A stretch of 64,000 bases of DNA from Hymenobacter cyanobacteriorum (lineage in GTDB: Bacteria; Bacteroidota; Bacteroidia; Cytophagales; Hymenobacteraceae). The stretch spans positions 744,001 through 808,000 of the forward strand of contig NZ_JALBGC010000002.1 in assembly GCF_022631375.1 (NCBI RefSeq). Reading direction: 5' to 3'. Shown in pieces: positions 1-7,444 of this stretch. Made by a program: the position numbers and the translations under genes. Under the pieces are notes generated by a model. The model saw only the letters and a program-made list of their open reading frames with translations. It was not told the origin of the DNA and ran no database searches. Each line of letters opens with the position of its first letter. The stretch's first letter is position 1.

Positions 1-303
1 GTTATTTCGGGCGTGTTTGAGCACCACAGCCGCGAGGAACTGCAGCAGCTCATCACGTCCAACGGCGGCAAAATCACGGGCTCCATCAGCAAGAAACTGA
101 GCTACCTGGTGGCCGGCGACAACATGGGCCCGGCCAAGCGCGAAAAGGCCCTCGGTTTCAAAGTACCCATCATCTCCGAAGCCGAGCTAATGGCCCTGCT
201 GCCGACTGCCGACACGGAAGCACCCGCTCCGGCCGGTACCGATGAAACCCCCAAGTTGCCCTTGCCGGTTGCGGGGCCGGGCCAGCAGGCCTCTTTGTTT
301 TAG
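1..303 (+). CDS. ligA: NAD-dependent DNA ligase, C-terminal end (5' truncated by window)
   Basis: Only the last 100 codons are inside the window; the reading frame is open from base 1. The visible part is a BRCT domain: an N-terminal stretch VFEHHSREEL, the glycine turn NGGKITGSIS, and the core KLSYLVAGDNMGPAK, which is the typical C-terminal BRCT of bacterial LigA. A Pro/Ala-rich tail of about 35 residues follows. LigA seals nicks in Okazaki fragments and repair patches using NAD+. The nucleotidyltransferase, OB and zinc-finger parts lie upstream and cannot be judged. Another BRCT protein is possible but the LigA match is much the most likely. Confidence 0.85.
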   Translation, partial: VISGVFEHHSREELQQLITSNGGKITGSISKKLSYLVAGDNMGPAKREKALGFKVPIISEAELMALLPTADTEAPAPAGTDETPKLPLPVAGPGQQASLF

Positions 304-330
304 GGCTAAGCGGATGCTATAAAACTCGGC

Positions 331-367
331 GGGGCACCGGAAGCGACGCGAGTTGCACCGGTGCCCC
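331..367. terminator. Possible hairpin downstream of ligA
   Basis: A 10-bp stem (GGGGCACCGG at 331-340 pairing with 358-367) with a 17-nt loop lies 28 nt after the ligA stop. There is no clear T-run, so it may be a weak terminator or only an mRNA 3' end hairpin. Confidence 0.3.
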
Positions 368-541
368 CAGGCATTCAGGCGCATTTCGCGGCCATTGGGC
401 TTGTCGTAAGTCTCAGTGGCCCGGAAACGCTATTTCGCTAAGGGAAATATTTTTATATTAGAGGCAAACACCTCACGAAATTCGGCCGGCTTTTTGTCTA
501 TTGGCCTGAATCGGCGACCTTTGCCTTTCATATCCCACCCA

Positions 542-1066
542 ATGCGAGCGTTTTTTTTCCTTTGTTGCGTAACTATTCTGACTTTGCTGGCTCCGGCTGC
601 CCGTGCGCAATGCGTTGCCCTGAGCGACCTGCTGGCCATCGGGGCCGACCCTACCGCACAATCTTCGGGCAAAGTCGTAACCGACCACGTCTCGTTTGAG
701 TGGACTTTCGTCGGGGCCACGCCCACGGCCAAAGAGCCTAGCTGGACGTTCACTCCCTCGGGGGCTTCGGCCCCCACGGCCCGCTTGCTGGTGCGCCCGC
801 AGCGCCCCGGCCAGGACGTGCTGCTAAAAACCACGCAAGCCAGCTGCCTGCGCGACCTGCGCTCCGAACTCAAAGCCCGCAAGCTCACGGCCCAGCCCGT
901 TACCTGCCCCAACTGCGAAGCCGTGCGCTACCAGGCCCCCAATTTCGACGTGACGCTGTATAGCCAGATGAAAGGTGAATTTCCTTATGTGGTGGTGGTG
1001 CATCAGGTGCCGGCGGGCATGGCCCCGCCCGCTCCCGCGGCCGCAGCTGGCAGCAAAACCCCCTGA
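542..1066 (+). CDS. Secreted protein of unknown function
   Basis: The product is 174 aa. ATG 542 was chosen over the upstream in-frame GTG (416) because it begins a clean signal peptide (MRAFFFLCC, hydrophobic core, ARA-Q cleavage near residue 22). The mature protein is rich in Ala and Pro, has a CPNC motif near residue 118 and ends in an Ala/Pro-rich tail. I do not recognise a family. The CxxC could bind metal or form a disulfide in the periplasm. It stands alone between ligA and a convergent fahA gene, separated from the latter by a strong terminator. Confidence 0.7.
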   Translation: MRAFFFLCCVTILTLLAPAARAQCVALSDLLAIGADPTAQSSGKVVTDHVSFEWTFVGATPTAKEPSWTFTPSGASAPTARLLVRPQRPGQDVLLKTTQASCLRDLRSELKARKLTAQPVTCPNCEAVRYQAPNFDVTLYSQMKGEFPYVVVVHQVPAGMAPPAPAAAAGSKTP

Positions 1067-1103
1067 TTTCTGGTTTATAAATCAACTGTTGATTGCCCAA
1101 AAA

Positions 1104-1140
1104 TTGAGAAGGCCCGCTGAAACTCAGCGGGCCTTCTCAA
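1104..1140. terminator. Perfect 17-bp hairpin terminator, probably bidirectional
   Basis: Stem 1104-1120 pairs perfectly with 1124-1140 around a 3-nt loop; core GGCCCGCTGA. It lies between the convergent secreted-protein gene and fahA. Confidence 0.8.
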
Positions 1141-1181
1141 TTAAGAGCCTGTTTATCTGTTTGCAATAGCAAATAGGCTGC

Positions 1182-2468
1182 TTACAGCGCCGGGAGTACC
1201 GTGCCGCGCACCTCACCAAACCCAATGCGTACGCCATCTTTCGTGGCATGGCCGCGCATGGTCACGGTGTCGCCGTCGAGCAGGAACTTGCGCTCCGAGC
1301 CGTCGGCCAGGGGCAGGGGGCGGGTGCCCCGCCAGGCCAGCTCCAGCATCGAGCCCAGCGAATCGGGCGTGGTACCCGAGATGGTGCCCGAGGCGTAGAG
1401 GTCGCCGGCTTCGAGGTTGCAGCCGTTGGAAGTGTGGTGGGCCAACTGCTGGGCCATGCTCCAGTACATGAGCCCGAAGTTGCTGCGGCTGATGGTCGTT
1501 TCCGCCCCGCCTTCGGGGGTGAGGGCCACTTCGAGCTGCACATCGAAATTGTGGCTGCCGCGCTGGGCCAGGTAGGGCAGCGGAGCCGGCTCCTGCACCG
1601 GGCCGGCAATGCGGAAGGGCTCCAGCGCATCGAGCGTGACCACCCAGGGCGCCACGCTGCTGCCGAAATTCTTGCCCAGAAATGGCCCCAGCGGCACGTA
1701 TTCCCAACTTTGCAGGTCGCGCGCGCTCCAGTCGTTGAACAGGCAAAGGCCGAAGATGTGCTCCTCGGCTTGTTCGATGCTCACCGGCGTGCCCAGTTCG
1801 CTGCCGCTGCCGACCACAAAAGCCATTTCCAGCTCAAAATCGAGCTGGCGGCTGGGGCCGAAGGTGGGCACCGTTTCATCGGGGGCCTTGCGCTGGCCGC
1901 TGGGCCGCCGGATGGGCGTGCCCGAGGCCACGATGCTGCTGGTGCGCCCGTGGTAGCCGATGGGCAACCAGCGCCAGTTGGGCAATAGTGCGTTGGCGGG
2001 GTCGCGGAACATGATGCCTACGTTGGTGGCGTGCTCGATGCTGCTGTAGAAATCGGTGTAGTTGGCGGGCTTCACGGGGCGCAGCATGCGCACTTCGGTT
2101 TGGCGCAGCAGGCATTCGCGCACAGCTTCTTCGTGGTCGCGCAGGCGGGGCTCGTCATGGCGCAGCAGCTCGCTCACGCGCTGCCGCACGGCCCGCCAGG
2201 CCGGCCGCCCCAGCCGCAAAAACGCATTCAGCGAGCGGCGGCGAAATACTTTGGGCTGCGCATCGCCTAGCTCGGTCAAGTCCTCAAAAAAGCCGAACTG
2301 GCTGGCCGCGTACAAGTCGAGCACGTAGCCACCGATGGCCACCGCCAAGCGCGGCCCACGCTCCTCGGTTTCGAACACCCCAAACGGCAGGTTCTGAATG
2401 GGAAAGTCGTTGTCGGGGCGAATGTCAATCCAGGAGCGGAGGGAGGGTGAGTTCAGCGCGTTGGGCAT
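1182..2468 (-). CDS. fahA: Fumarylacetoacetase
   Basis: The 428-aa protein catalyses the last step of tyrosine/phenylalanine breakdown, hydrolysing fumarylacetoacetate to fumarate and acetoacetate in the cytosol. It has the N-terminal SH3-like part (FPIQNLPFGVF near residue 22) and the FAH catalytic barrel with HATNVGIMFR, the GYHGRTSSIV block, the metal-binding LDFELEMAF and LFNDWSARDLQ motifs, and the PLGPFLGKNF loop. Length is normal for the family. No other tyrosine-pathway gene is next to it. A TAATTTTG -7 box lies 50 nt upstream of the ATG. Confidence 0.95.
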   Translation of the reverse strand: MPNALNSPSLRSWIDIRPDNDFPIQNLPFGVFETEERGPRLAVAIGGYVLDLYAASQFGFFEDLTELGDAQPKVFRRRSLNAFLRLGRPAWRAVRQRVSELLRHDEPRLRDHEEAVRECLLRQTEVRMLRPVKPANYTDFYSSIEHATNVGIMFRDPANALLPNWRWLPIGYHGRTSSIVASGTPIRRPSGQRKAPDETVPTFGPSRQLDFELEMAFVVGSGSELGTPVSIEQAEEHIFGLCLFNDWSARDLQSWEYVPLGPFLGKNFGSSVAPWVVTLDALEPFRIAGPVQEPAPLPYLAQRGSHNFDVQLEVALTPEGGAETTISRSNFGLMYWSMAQQLAHHTSNGCNLEAGDLYASGTISGTTPDSLGSMLELAWRGTRPLPLADGSERKFLLDGDTVTMRGHATKDGVRIGFGEVRGTVLPAL

Positions 2469-2517
2469 AGCGGGCAGGGGCAGGGGCTTTTAGGTGAAAG
2501 GCTGGGAAGGGTGGTGG

Positions 2518-2525
2518 CAAAATTA
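2518..2525 (-). promoter_or_regulatory. -7 box TAATTTTG for fahA
   Basis: Matches the Bacteroidota consensus TAnnTTTG; the G is 49 nt from the fahA ATG. No convincing -33 box was seen at about 20 bp spacing. Confidence 0.5.
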
Positions 2526-2633
2526 GAACGTCATGCTGAGCGCAGCCGAAGCCTCTCTAGCGCAATGCTAATCCCAATCAAGCTGGATTACTTGCGCGGT
2601 AGAGATGCTTCGGCTGCGCTCAGCATGACGTTC
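2526..2633. repeat. REPIN-like inverted repeat, family A copy 1
   Basis: Perfect 27-nt arms (2526-2552 and 2607-2633; arm core CATGCTGAGCGCAGCCGAAG) enclose a 54-nt loop. The same arm sequence recurs at five other intergenic sites in this window with different loops. Confidence 0.9.
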
Positions 2634-2663
2634 GACGTGGTATTTTCAAACAGCGAATAAGGC

Positions 2664-2921
2664 TTACCGCGCCTCCACGGCCGTTATTTCGGGTACGGCC
2701 TTCTTCACGGTGTCTTCCAGGCCGGCGCGGGTCATCGGCGACATGGGGCAGGCGCCGCAGGCCCCTTCCCACTCGAGTTGGAGCACGCCTTCGGGCGTGA
2801 TGTTGGCCACGCGCACGTTGCCGCCGTCGGTGGCCAGGTAAGGGCGCAGGGTGTCCAGCGCGGCCTCAATGCGGGGCATCAGCGGGTGGTCGAAAACGGG
2901 GGCGGGGGTTGGGTTTTCCAC
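2664..2921 (-). CDS. NFU-domain iron-sulfur cluster carrier (NifU C-terminal type)
   Basis: An 85-aa stand-alone NFU domain. It carries the conserved TDGGNV turn (residues 31-36) and the cluster-binding CGAC (C55, C58) followed by PMSPMT. Such proteins hold a 4Fe-4S cluster between two monomers and pass it to target enzymes. It starts only 7 nt after the stop of the upstream mrp gene, so the two are almost certainly one operon, and both act in Fe-S assembly or delivery. The first ~12 residues (Pro-rich) are not part of the domain. Confidence 0.92.
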   Translation of the reverse strand: MENPTPAPVFDHPLMPRIEAALDTLRPYLATDGGNVRVANITPEGVLQLEWEGACGACPMSPMTRAGLEDTVKKAVPEITAVEAR

Positions 2922-2928
2922 GGGTAGG

Positions 2929-4032
2929 TTAGGAATTCATCTGCACGACGGCCGTTTTGGGGGCCACGTTGTTGCGAATACTCACTTGGCGCGCCACGGC
3001 TTCGGCCAGGTCGGCGAAGAGCTTGCCCACCGCCGACTCAGGGTCGAGCACGGCCGGCTGGCCCTGGTCGCCGTTTTCGCGGATGCTCTGCACCAGCGGC
3101 AGCTGGCCCAGCAGGGGCACGTCGTGGCGGGCCGCCAGCTCGCGGCCGCCGTTTTCGCCAAAAATAAAATACTTATTATCGGGCAATTCGGCCGGCGTGA
3201 ACCAGGCCATGTTCTCCACCACGCCCAGCACGGGCACGTTGATTTGCGGCTGGCGGAACATCTGCAAGCCCTTCTGGGCATCGGACAGGGCCACTTTTTG
3301 CGGCGTGGTCACAATTACGGCCCCGGTCACGGGCACCGTTTGCACCAGCGTGAGGTGAATGTCGGACGTGCCGGGCGGGAGGTCGAGCAGCAGGTAGTCG
3401 AGCTCGCCCCAATCCACTTCGGTGATGAACTGCTTGAGCGCCGACGAGGCCATCGGGCCGCGCCACACAATGGCGCTTTCGGCCGGGGCCAGGAAGCCGA
3501 TGCTCATCAGCTTCACCCCATATTTCTCGATGGGCTGAATCAGGTTTTTGCCGTTCGGGCCCTGAAAAACGTGCGGCGCCTGGTCCTCTACGTTGAACAT
3601 TACGGGCATGCTCGGGCCGGAAATGTCGGCATCGACCAAGCCCACTTTGGCGCCGGTGGCAGCTAACGCGACGGCCAGATTGGCCGTAACCGTGCTTTTG
3701 CCCACACCGCCCTTGCCCGACGCAATGGCGATGATGTTCTTGACGCCGGGCAGCAGGTCGCCGCGGTTGTTGCGCAGCGTGGTTACGCGCGAAGTCATCG
3801 TAATCACCACATTGGCCTCCTTATCGACCATCGTGTGGATGGCGCGCTCGCAGGCATCGTGGATGAGCTGCTTGAGGGGGCAAGCAGGCGTGGTGAGCAC
3901 CACGGTGAAGGCCACGGTGAGGCCGGTAATCTCGATGTCCTCAATCATGTTGAGCGTGACGAGGTCCTGCCCGAGGTCGGGCTCTTCCACGTAGCTCAGG
4001 GCTTTGAGAACGGCTTCTTTGGTAATGGTCAT
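2929..4032 (-). CDS. mrp: Mrp/NBP35-family P-loop ATPase (Fe-S cluster carrier, ApbC-like)
   Basis: The 367-aa protein has an N-terminal MIP18/DUF59 domain (about 1-85) and a deviant Walker A, GKGGVGKST, at about residues 106-114, then DADISGPSMP and LLLDLPPGTSD. Family members bind and transfer 4Fe-4S clusters in an ATP-dependent way. The C-terminal CxxC that bridges a cluster in most Mrp/ApbC proteins is missing: the site after VVENMAWF reads TPAELPDN. I believe this is usual in Bacteroidota but could not check. First gene of the mrp-NFU pair; a TATCTTTG -7 box lies 33 nt upstream of the ATG. Confidence 0.93.
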   Translation of the reverse strand: MTITKEAVLKALSYVEEPDLGQDLVTLNMIEDIEITGLTVAFTVVLTTPACPLKQLIHDACERAIHTMVDKEANVVITMTSRVTTLRNNRGDLLPGVKNIIAIASGKGGVGKSTVTANLAVALAATGAKVGLVDADISGPSMPVMFNVEDQAPHVFQGPNGKNLIQPIEKYGVKLMSIGFLAPAESAIVWRGPMASSALKQFITEVDWGELDYLLLDLPPGTSDIHLTLVQTVPVTGAVIVTTPQKVALSDAQKGLQMFRQPQINVPVLGVVENMAWFTPAELPDNKYFIFGENGGRELAARHDVPLLGQLPLVQSIRENGDQGQPAVLDPESAVGKLFADLAEAVARQVSIRNNVAPKTAVVQMNS

Positions 4033-4065
4033 GGACGGGGGAATGCGCCGAAAACAGGCGGGCTA

Positions 4066-4073
4066 CAAAGATA
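4066..4073 (-). promoter_or_regulatory. -7 box TATCTTTG for mrp-NFU operon
   Basis: Exact TAnnTTTG match 33 nt upstream of the mrp ATG, implying a leader of about 30 nt. Confidence 0.6.
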
Positions 4074-4216
4074 ACCCCGGAAGCGGCGGCCGGGTTAGCG
4101 GCAAGCTTGGAAAATACCGGGCAAGGCGTATCGGAAATTGCCAATAATTCGCAATATTTACAGATGTTGGTCCGCGCTTTCCCACCCTATCACCATCTTT
4201 TTCTGCACCTTTTGTC

Positions 4217-4510
4217 ATGTACCGCATCGATACTCCGCCTCCCAGCTACAGTGAAACTGAAGGCTTAATCAACGAAGACGAGGCCAACAGCACACTCGTC
4301 GTGCTGGAATGGGCCGTTCCCACCGCGGCCAAAGTGCCTGCTCCGCGCCAGCGTGTTTGCATGGCCACCATCACCATGCGGCCGGCGTCCATCACCAGCA
4401 CCGTGCCGGCCAAAGTCATCACCGAGTTGCGGGCCAACAATACCGTGCTGCCCACCAGCTGGTGCACCACGGCCACGCTCACGGCCCAGCCGGTGGCCGC
4501 CCGGCGGTAG
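4217..4510 (+). CDS. Hypothetical protein, 97 aa
   Basis: Starts at ATG 4217 (MYRIDTPPPSYSE) and ends at a TAG before a strong terminator. Third codon positions are strongly GC-biased in this frame, which supports it over the opposite-strand open frame at 4246-4548. The N-terminal third is acidic; the remainder is Thr/Ala/Val-rich with two cysteines (about residues 49 and 82). No signal peptide or known domain was recognised. It is an isolated single-gene unit divergent from mrp. Confidence 0.5.
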   Translation: MYRIDTPPPSYSETEGLINEDEANSTLVVLEWAVPTAAKVPAPRQRVCMATITMRPASITSTVPAKVITELRANNTVLPTSWCTTATLTAQPVAARR

Positions 4511-4576
4511 GCCCCACGGCGGGGGTGGGCCGGTTCAGGCATCAGCACCCATTGCCCGGGGAGCAGTTCCGGCGTC

Positions 4577-4627
4577 TGTCTAAAAAAAAGCCTCGTTCGG
4601 CACCGAACGAGGCTTTTTTTTTAGACA
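4577..4627. terminator. Bidirectional terminator, perfect palindrome
   Basis: A stem of more than 20 bp with core AGCCTCGTTCGG, flanked by A-run and T-run on the two sides, lies between the convergent 4217 and 4680 genes and serves both. Confidence 0.9.
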
Positions 4628-4679
4628 GAACCCTGGCAATGGCAACTGGCCCGGCGCCAGCCGCACGGTGGGAGCATTG

Positions 4680-5384
4680 CTAATACAATAAATCGGTGAA
4701 TACGCCATTCGTTACGGTGCCAGTACCCGACCCGTCTGCCGCCGTGCCGGCGGCGGAAAAGGTGCCCGAAACCCGCCGATTAGTTTGGTCCTTGTTTGTG
4801 ATGGTAAGGGTGCCGGATGTAACGTTATGCGTGTAGCTGCGGGGCGAAGTGCCAAAATTGCCTGTTAGCGTATAGGTACCGGGCACCGAAGTTTGCTGGC
4901 CCAGCAGCAGTATTTTCCCCCCATAGCCCTGGCCTATCAGCGTAAATATACTCCCGGTAAAACTGCCATTGACGTATACCGCGGCAGTTGACTTACCGTT
5001 TACCGCGAAGCTGATGCTGCCGTTGTTGGCGGTAAAAGGCACGAGCATCAGGGGCAGGGTCGTTGTTTCGCCAACCTTAACAGTAGCTGTTTGGGCAGGC
5101 GGAGCAACGAAATCCTTTTCGGGCGTGTAGGACAACTGGTAGGAGCCCGGCGCAAGGTTGGGAAAAGAAAAAGTTGCCACATCAGAGCCGGGGGTAATTA
5201 CCGGCGTTATTCTGATGGGTGCGCCCGATGTGGGGCTTACCGTTATGGCAGCGATGGCATCAGGCCGTATAATCTCGCCGGTTATAATGCCGGTTTGCGG
5301 CGTGGCATCCGGCTTGCTGCAAGCCGAAAAAAAGAATGCGCCCGCAAGCAGGCGCAGGGTGAATGTCCGGACAGGGTGGTTCAT
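4680..5384 (-). CDS. Lipoprotein with carboxypeptidase-regulatory-like and DUF6252-like regions
   Basis: The 234-aa product begins at MNHPVRTF (5384), preferred over upstream starts because it gives a lipoprotein signal ending FFFSAC, with Cys near residue 21. Residues about 35-110 resemble a CarboxypepD_reg-like beta-sandwich (FPNLAPGSYQLSYTP). The C-terminal half (VSGTFSAAG ... TVTNGVFTDLLY) has the ending typical of DUF6252-type Bacteroidota lipoproteins. Probably anchored to the outer or inner membrane; function unknown. It resembles the lipoprotein at 6520-7335 in layout, and the two flank a PAP2 phosphatase, all on the minus strand. Confidence 0.75.
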   Translation of the reverse strand: MNHPVRTFTLRLLAGAFFFSACSKPDATPQTGIITGEIIRPDAIAAITVSPTSGAPIRITPVITPGSDVATFSFPNLAPGSYQLSYTPEKDFVAPPAQTATVKVGETTTLPLMLVPFTANNGSISFAVNGKSTAAVYVNGSFTGSIFTLIGQGYGGKILLLGQQTSVPGTYTLTGNFGTSPRSYTHNVTSGTLTITNKDQTNRRVSGTFSAAGTAADGSGTGTVTNGVFTDLLY

Positions 5385-5550
5385 GTGGCTGGATTTGTAA
5401 CAATGTGGAAAGAAAGAAATTCGTGAGCAATTATACGCACTTTCATCCACAATTTTCCAGCACTTCTATATTTTCCAGCGCCAATATTGATGCTGCCGGG
5501 GATTGGCTGCCTTATATGTCCAACCGGTGCTACTGGCAGCCCGGCTTGCT

Positions 5551-5572
5551 AAAAGCCGCCGCGTAAGCGGCG
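5551..5572 (-). terminator. Probable terminator of the PAP2 gene
   Basis: On the minus strand a short GC-only stem (CGCCGC / GCGGCG) is followed by GCTTTT just after the PAP2 stop codon. Confidence 0.45.
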
Positions 5573-5574
5573 TC

Positions 5575-6354
5575 CTACAGTTGCAGCGCCATAGCCAACC
5601 CACCGCCCTGGCCCGCCGAGTAAGTAGGCACCACCAGGAGCTTAGTGCTGAGCTTGCTGGGCAGCAGCCGCACCAGCGAAGGATACACGTGCCACACGGT
5701 TTCGGCCGAGAGAAAGCCGATGCCGGCCCCGGCCAGCACGTCGGTGGCCCAGTGCTTGTTGCCGAGCACGCGCATGGTGCCGGTGGCGGCGGCCACGGCG
5801 TAGCCGGCCACGCTCACCAGTGGGTACTGGCGGCCGTATTGCTCGTGCAGCAGCGTGGCCGTGAGGAAAGCCTGCGACGTGTGCGACGAGGGAAACGAGG
5901 TGAGGTCGCGCGGGTCGTAGGGGCGGGGCTCGGCGCTCAGGCGCTTGAGGTTGCTCACCACGCCTTCGTCGAGCTCGTGGGCCAGCAGGTAAATCAGGGT
6001 GAAGCTCACGGCCGGGCGCGCGCCGTGGTGGCCGGTAGCCATCAGGCCGTAGGCAATGGCCAAGGGCACGTGCCGGGTGTAGTCGTCGACGCCGTGGGCA
6101 TTCAGGGTGCCGAAGGTTTCCTGGGTTTCGGCCTGCATGTCGAGCTTGGCCTGGTACATCGTCTGGTTGAAGCGCGGGCTATGGGCCAGCACGCCCACGC
6201 CCACCAACGCCGAGGGCACGGCAATGCGCAACGCCACGGCGCGCCGGTGTTGCCGCTGAATCGCTGCCGAATCGGGCGTGGCAGTGGGGGTTTGCGCGTG
6301 GCCGGCGAGGCTCAACGCGCCCATCAGAAAAGTAAGAATAAGCTTCAGGCGCAC
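5575..6354 (-). CDS. PAP2-family membrane or periplasmic phosphatase
   Basis: All three acid-phosphatase motifs are present: KX6RP (KRLSAEPRP), PSSH in place of PSGH, and RX5HX3D (RVLGNKHWATD). GTG 6354 is preferred as start because it opens a signal-like segment (RLKLILTFLMG, cleavage after GHAQ), giving 259 aa; longer in-frame starts up to 6492 add an unlikely Arg/Trp-rich leader. PAP2 enzymes remove phosphate from lipids such as undecaprenyl pyrophosphate or phosphatidate; the substrate here cannot be told. Flanked by two lipoproteins on the same strand, with gaps of about 190 and 165 nt. Confidence 0.88.
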   Translation of the reverse strand: MRLKLILTFLMGALSLAGHAQTPTATPDSAAIQRQHRRAVALRIAVPSALVGVGVLAHSPRFNQTMYQAKLDMQAETQETFGTLNAHGVDDYTRHVPLAIAYGLMATGHHGARPAVSFTLIYLLAHELDEGVVSNLKRLSAEPRPYDPRDLTSFPSSHTSQAFLTATLLHEQYGRQYPLVSVAGYAVAAATGTMRVLGNKHWATDVLAGAGIGFLSAETVWHVYPSLVRLLPSKLSTKLLVVPTYSAGQGGGLAMALQL

Positions 6355-6519
6355 GCTTTTCGAACAGCTAACAGGTAGGGTTCTGAAAATTACACCGGTA
6401 GCCTGCCATTGCCAAAAGCAATTGGGCCATAGTGGCTTATTACCGGGCGAATGGCTGCATCTGCTCGGCCAAGCGCGGGCGCCTGGCCGCAAATGCTTCG
6501 GGCCGAACGACAGCGGCGT

Positions 6520-7335
6520 CTAGTAGCTGAGGCTGAAGGTGCCGTTGGAAACGTAGACGCGGTCGGTCCCTGACGCTGCCGAACCCTGCGGGTCGTAAGC
6601 CGTGTAGCCGAAGGTACCGGTAATGGTCCGGGCCGTGGTATTGACCGTGGCGACCGTAACAGTGCCCAGCAGGCCCGAATAGCCGCTGGTGCGGAACGAG
6701 CCGAACGGAATGCCGCCCGACGTCCGCACGTACGTGGCGTTGCCGCTAAACTGAACATTTTCGAGCCGATACAACCCAGTGCCACTGAAGTAGGGGATGT
6801 TCAGGCCCACAATCTCAGCTGCCCCGCCGTTTTGGGCCGTGGCCAGCAGGTTGAAGCTGCTGGGGGTGCCATTGGTGAGCGTGACCGTGCCGCCAATGGT
6901 GGTACTGGTGTAGGCAGTGTTGTCGCGCATCCAGGTGGCGGTGCCATGCAAAGCGACGGAGCTTGGCCCCGACTGGTTGACCGTAATGCTGCCCACCGAG
7001 GTAGTGCTGCCGGCCGCAACCGTGATGGTGCGCGGGCTGGGCGCAATGTAGCCGCTTGCTGCCTGAAATGACAAATTGTAGTTGCCCGCTGCCACGTTGC
7101 TGAATTTAAAGTAGCCCTGCACATCGGGTGCAGCCAATACACCATTGGTTTCCCCGGGTAAGGTCAGCTGAGCATAATTGATGCTGCCCACAGGCGTAAT
7201 GGTACCATCCACAGTGCCCACGGCGATGGCGGGCGGCGTGGGGTCGTCTTGTTTCTTGGAGCAGGAAACGGTGGTTGCGAACAAGGGCAGGCCCGCCAGG
7301 GCCAGCAAAGCCCAGGTGCGTACTAGTGACTTCAT
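6520..7335 (-). CDS. Lipoprotein with carboxypeptidase-regulatory-like domain
   Basis: The 271-aa product starts at MKSLVRTW (7335); upstream in-frame codons lack a signal sequence. The leader ends TVSC, giving a lipidated Cys near residue 25 followed by a KKQDDPTPP linker. A CarboxypepD_reg-like fold follows (FSNVAAGNYNLSF near 95-107), then a beta-rich C-terminal half ending VYVSNGTFSLSY. It shares signal type, domain order and C-terminal style with the lipoprotein at 4680-5384, suggesting an old duplication. Role unknown; probably surface or periplasmic. No terminator is obvious before the PAP2 gene. Confidence 0.72.
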   Translation of the reverse strand: MKSLVRTWALLALAGLPLFATTVSCSKKQDDPTPPAIAVGTVDGTITPVGSINYAQLTLPGETNGVLAAPDVQGYFKFSNVAAGNYNLSFQAASGYIAPSPRTITVAAGSTTSVGSITVNQSGPSSVALHGTATWMRDNTAYTSTTIGGTVTLTNGTPSSFNLLATAQNGGAAEIVGLNIPYFSGTGLYRLENVQFSGNATYVRTSGGIPFGSFRTSGYSGLLGTVTVATVNTTARTITGTFGYTAYDPQGSAASGTDRVYVSNGTFSLSY

Positions 7336-7392
7336 AAATAAGGGGAAATAAATACGTTGCCACAAAGAACAGGTACCCCTGGGCATCCGGCC

Positions 7393-7426
7393 AAAAAAAA
7401 GCCCCGGCTACCTGCGTAGTCGGGGC
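7393..7426 (-). terminator. Terminator of the 7445-8722 gene
   Basis: On the minus strand GGCCCCGACTAC pairs with GTAGCCGGGGC and is followed by eight T. Confidence 0.8.
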
Positions 7427-7444
7427 CGAATGAGTGGGCTAGGC

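Noticed and set aside
4246..4548. Minus-strand 100-codon open frame opposite the 97-aa gene
   Set aside because: The plus-strand frame has the stronger third-position GC bias and is followed directly by a terminator.
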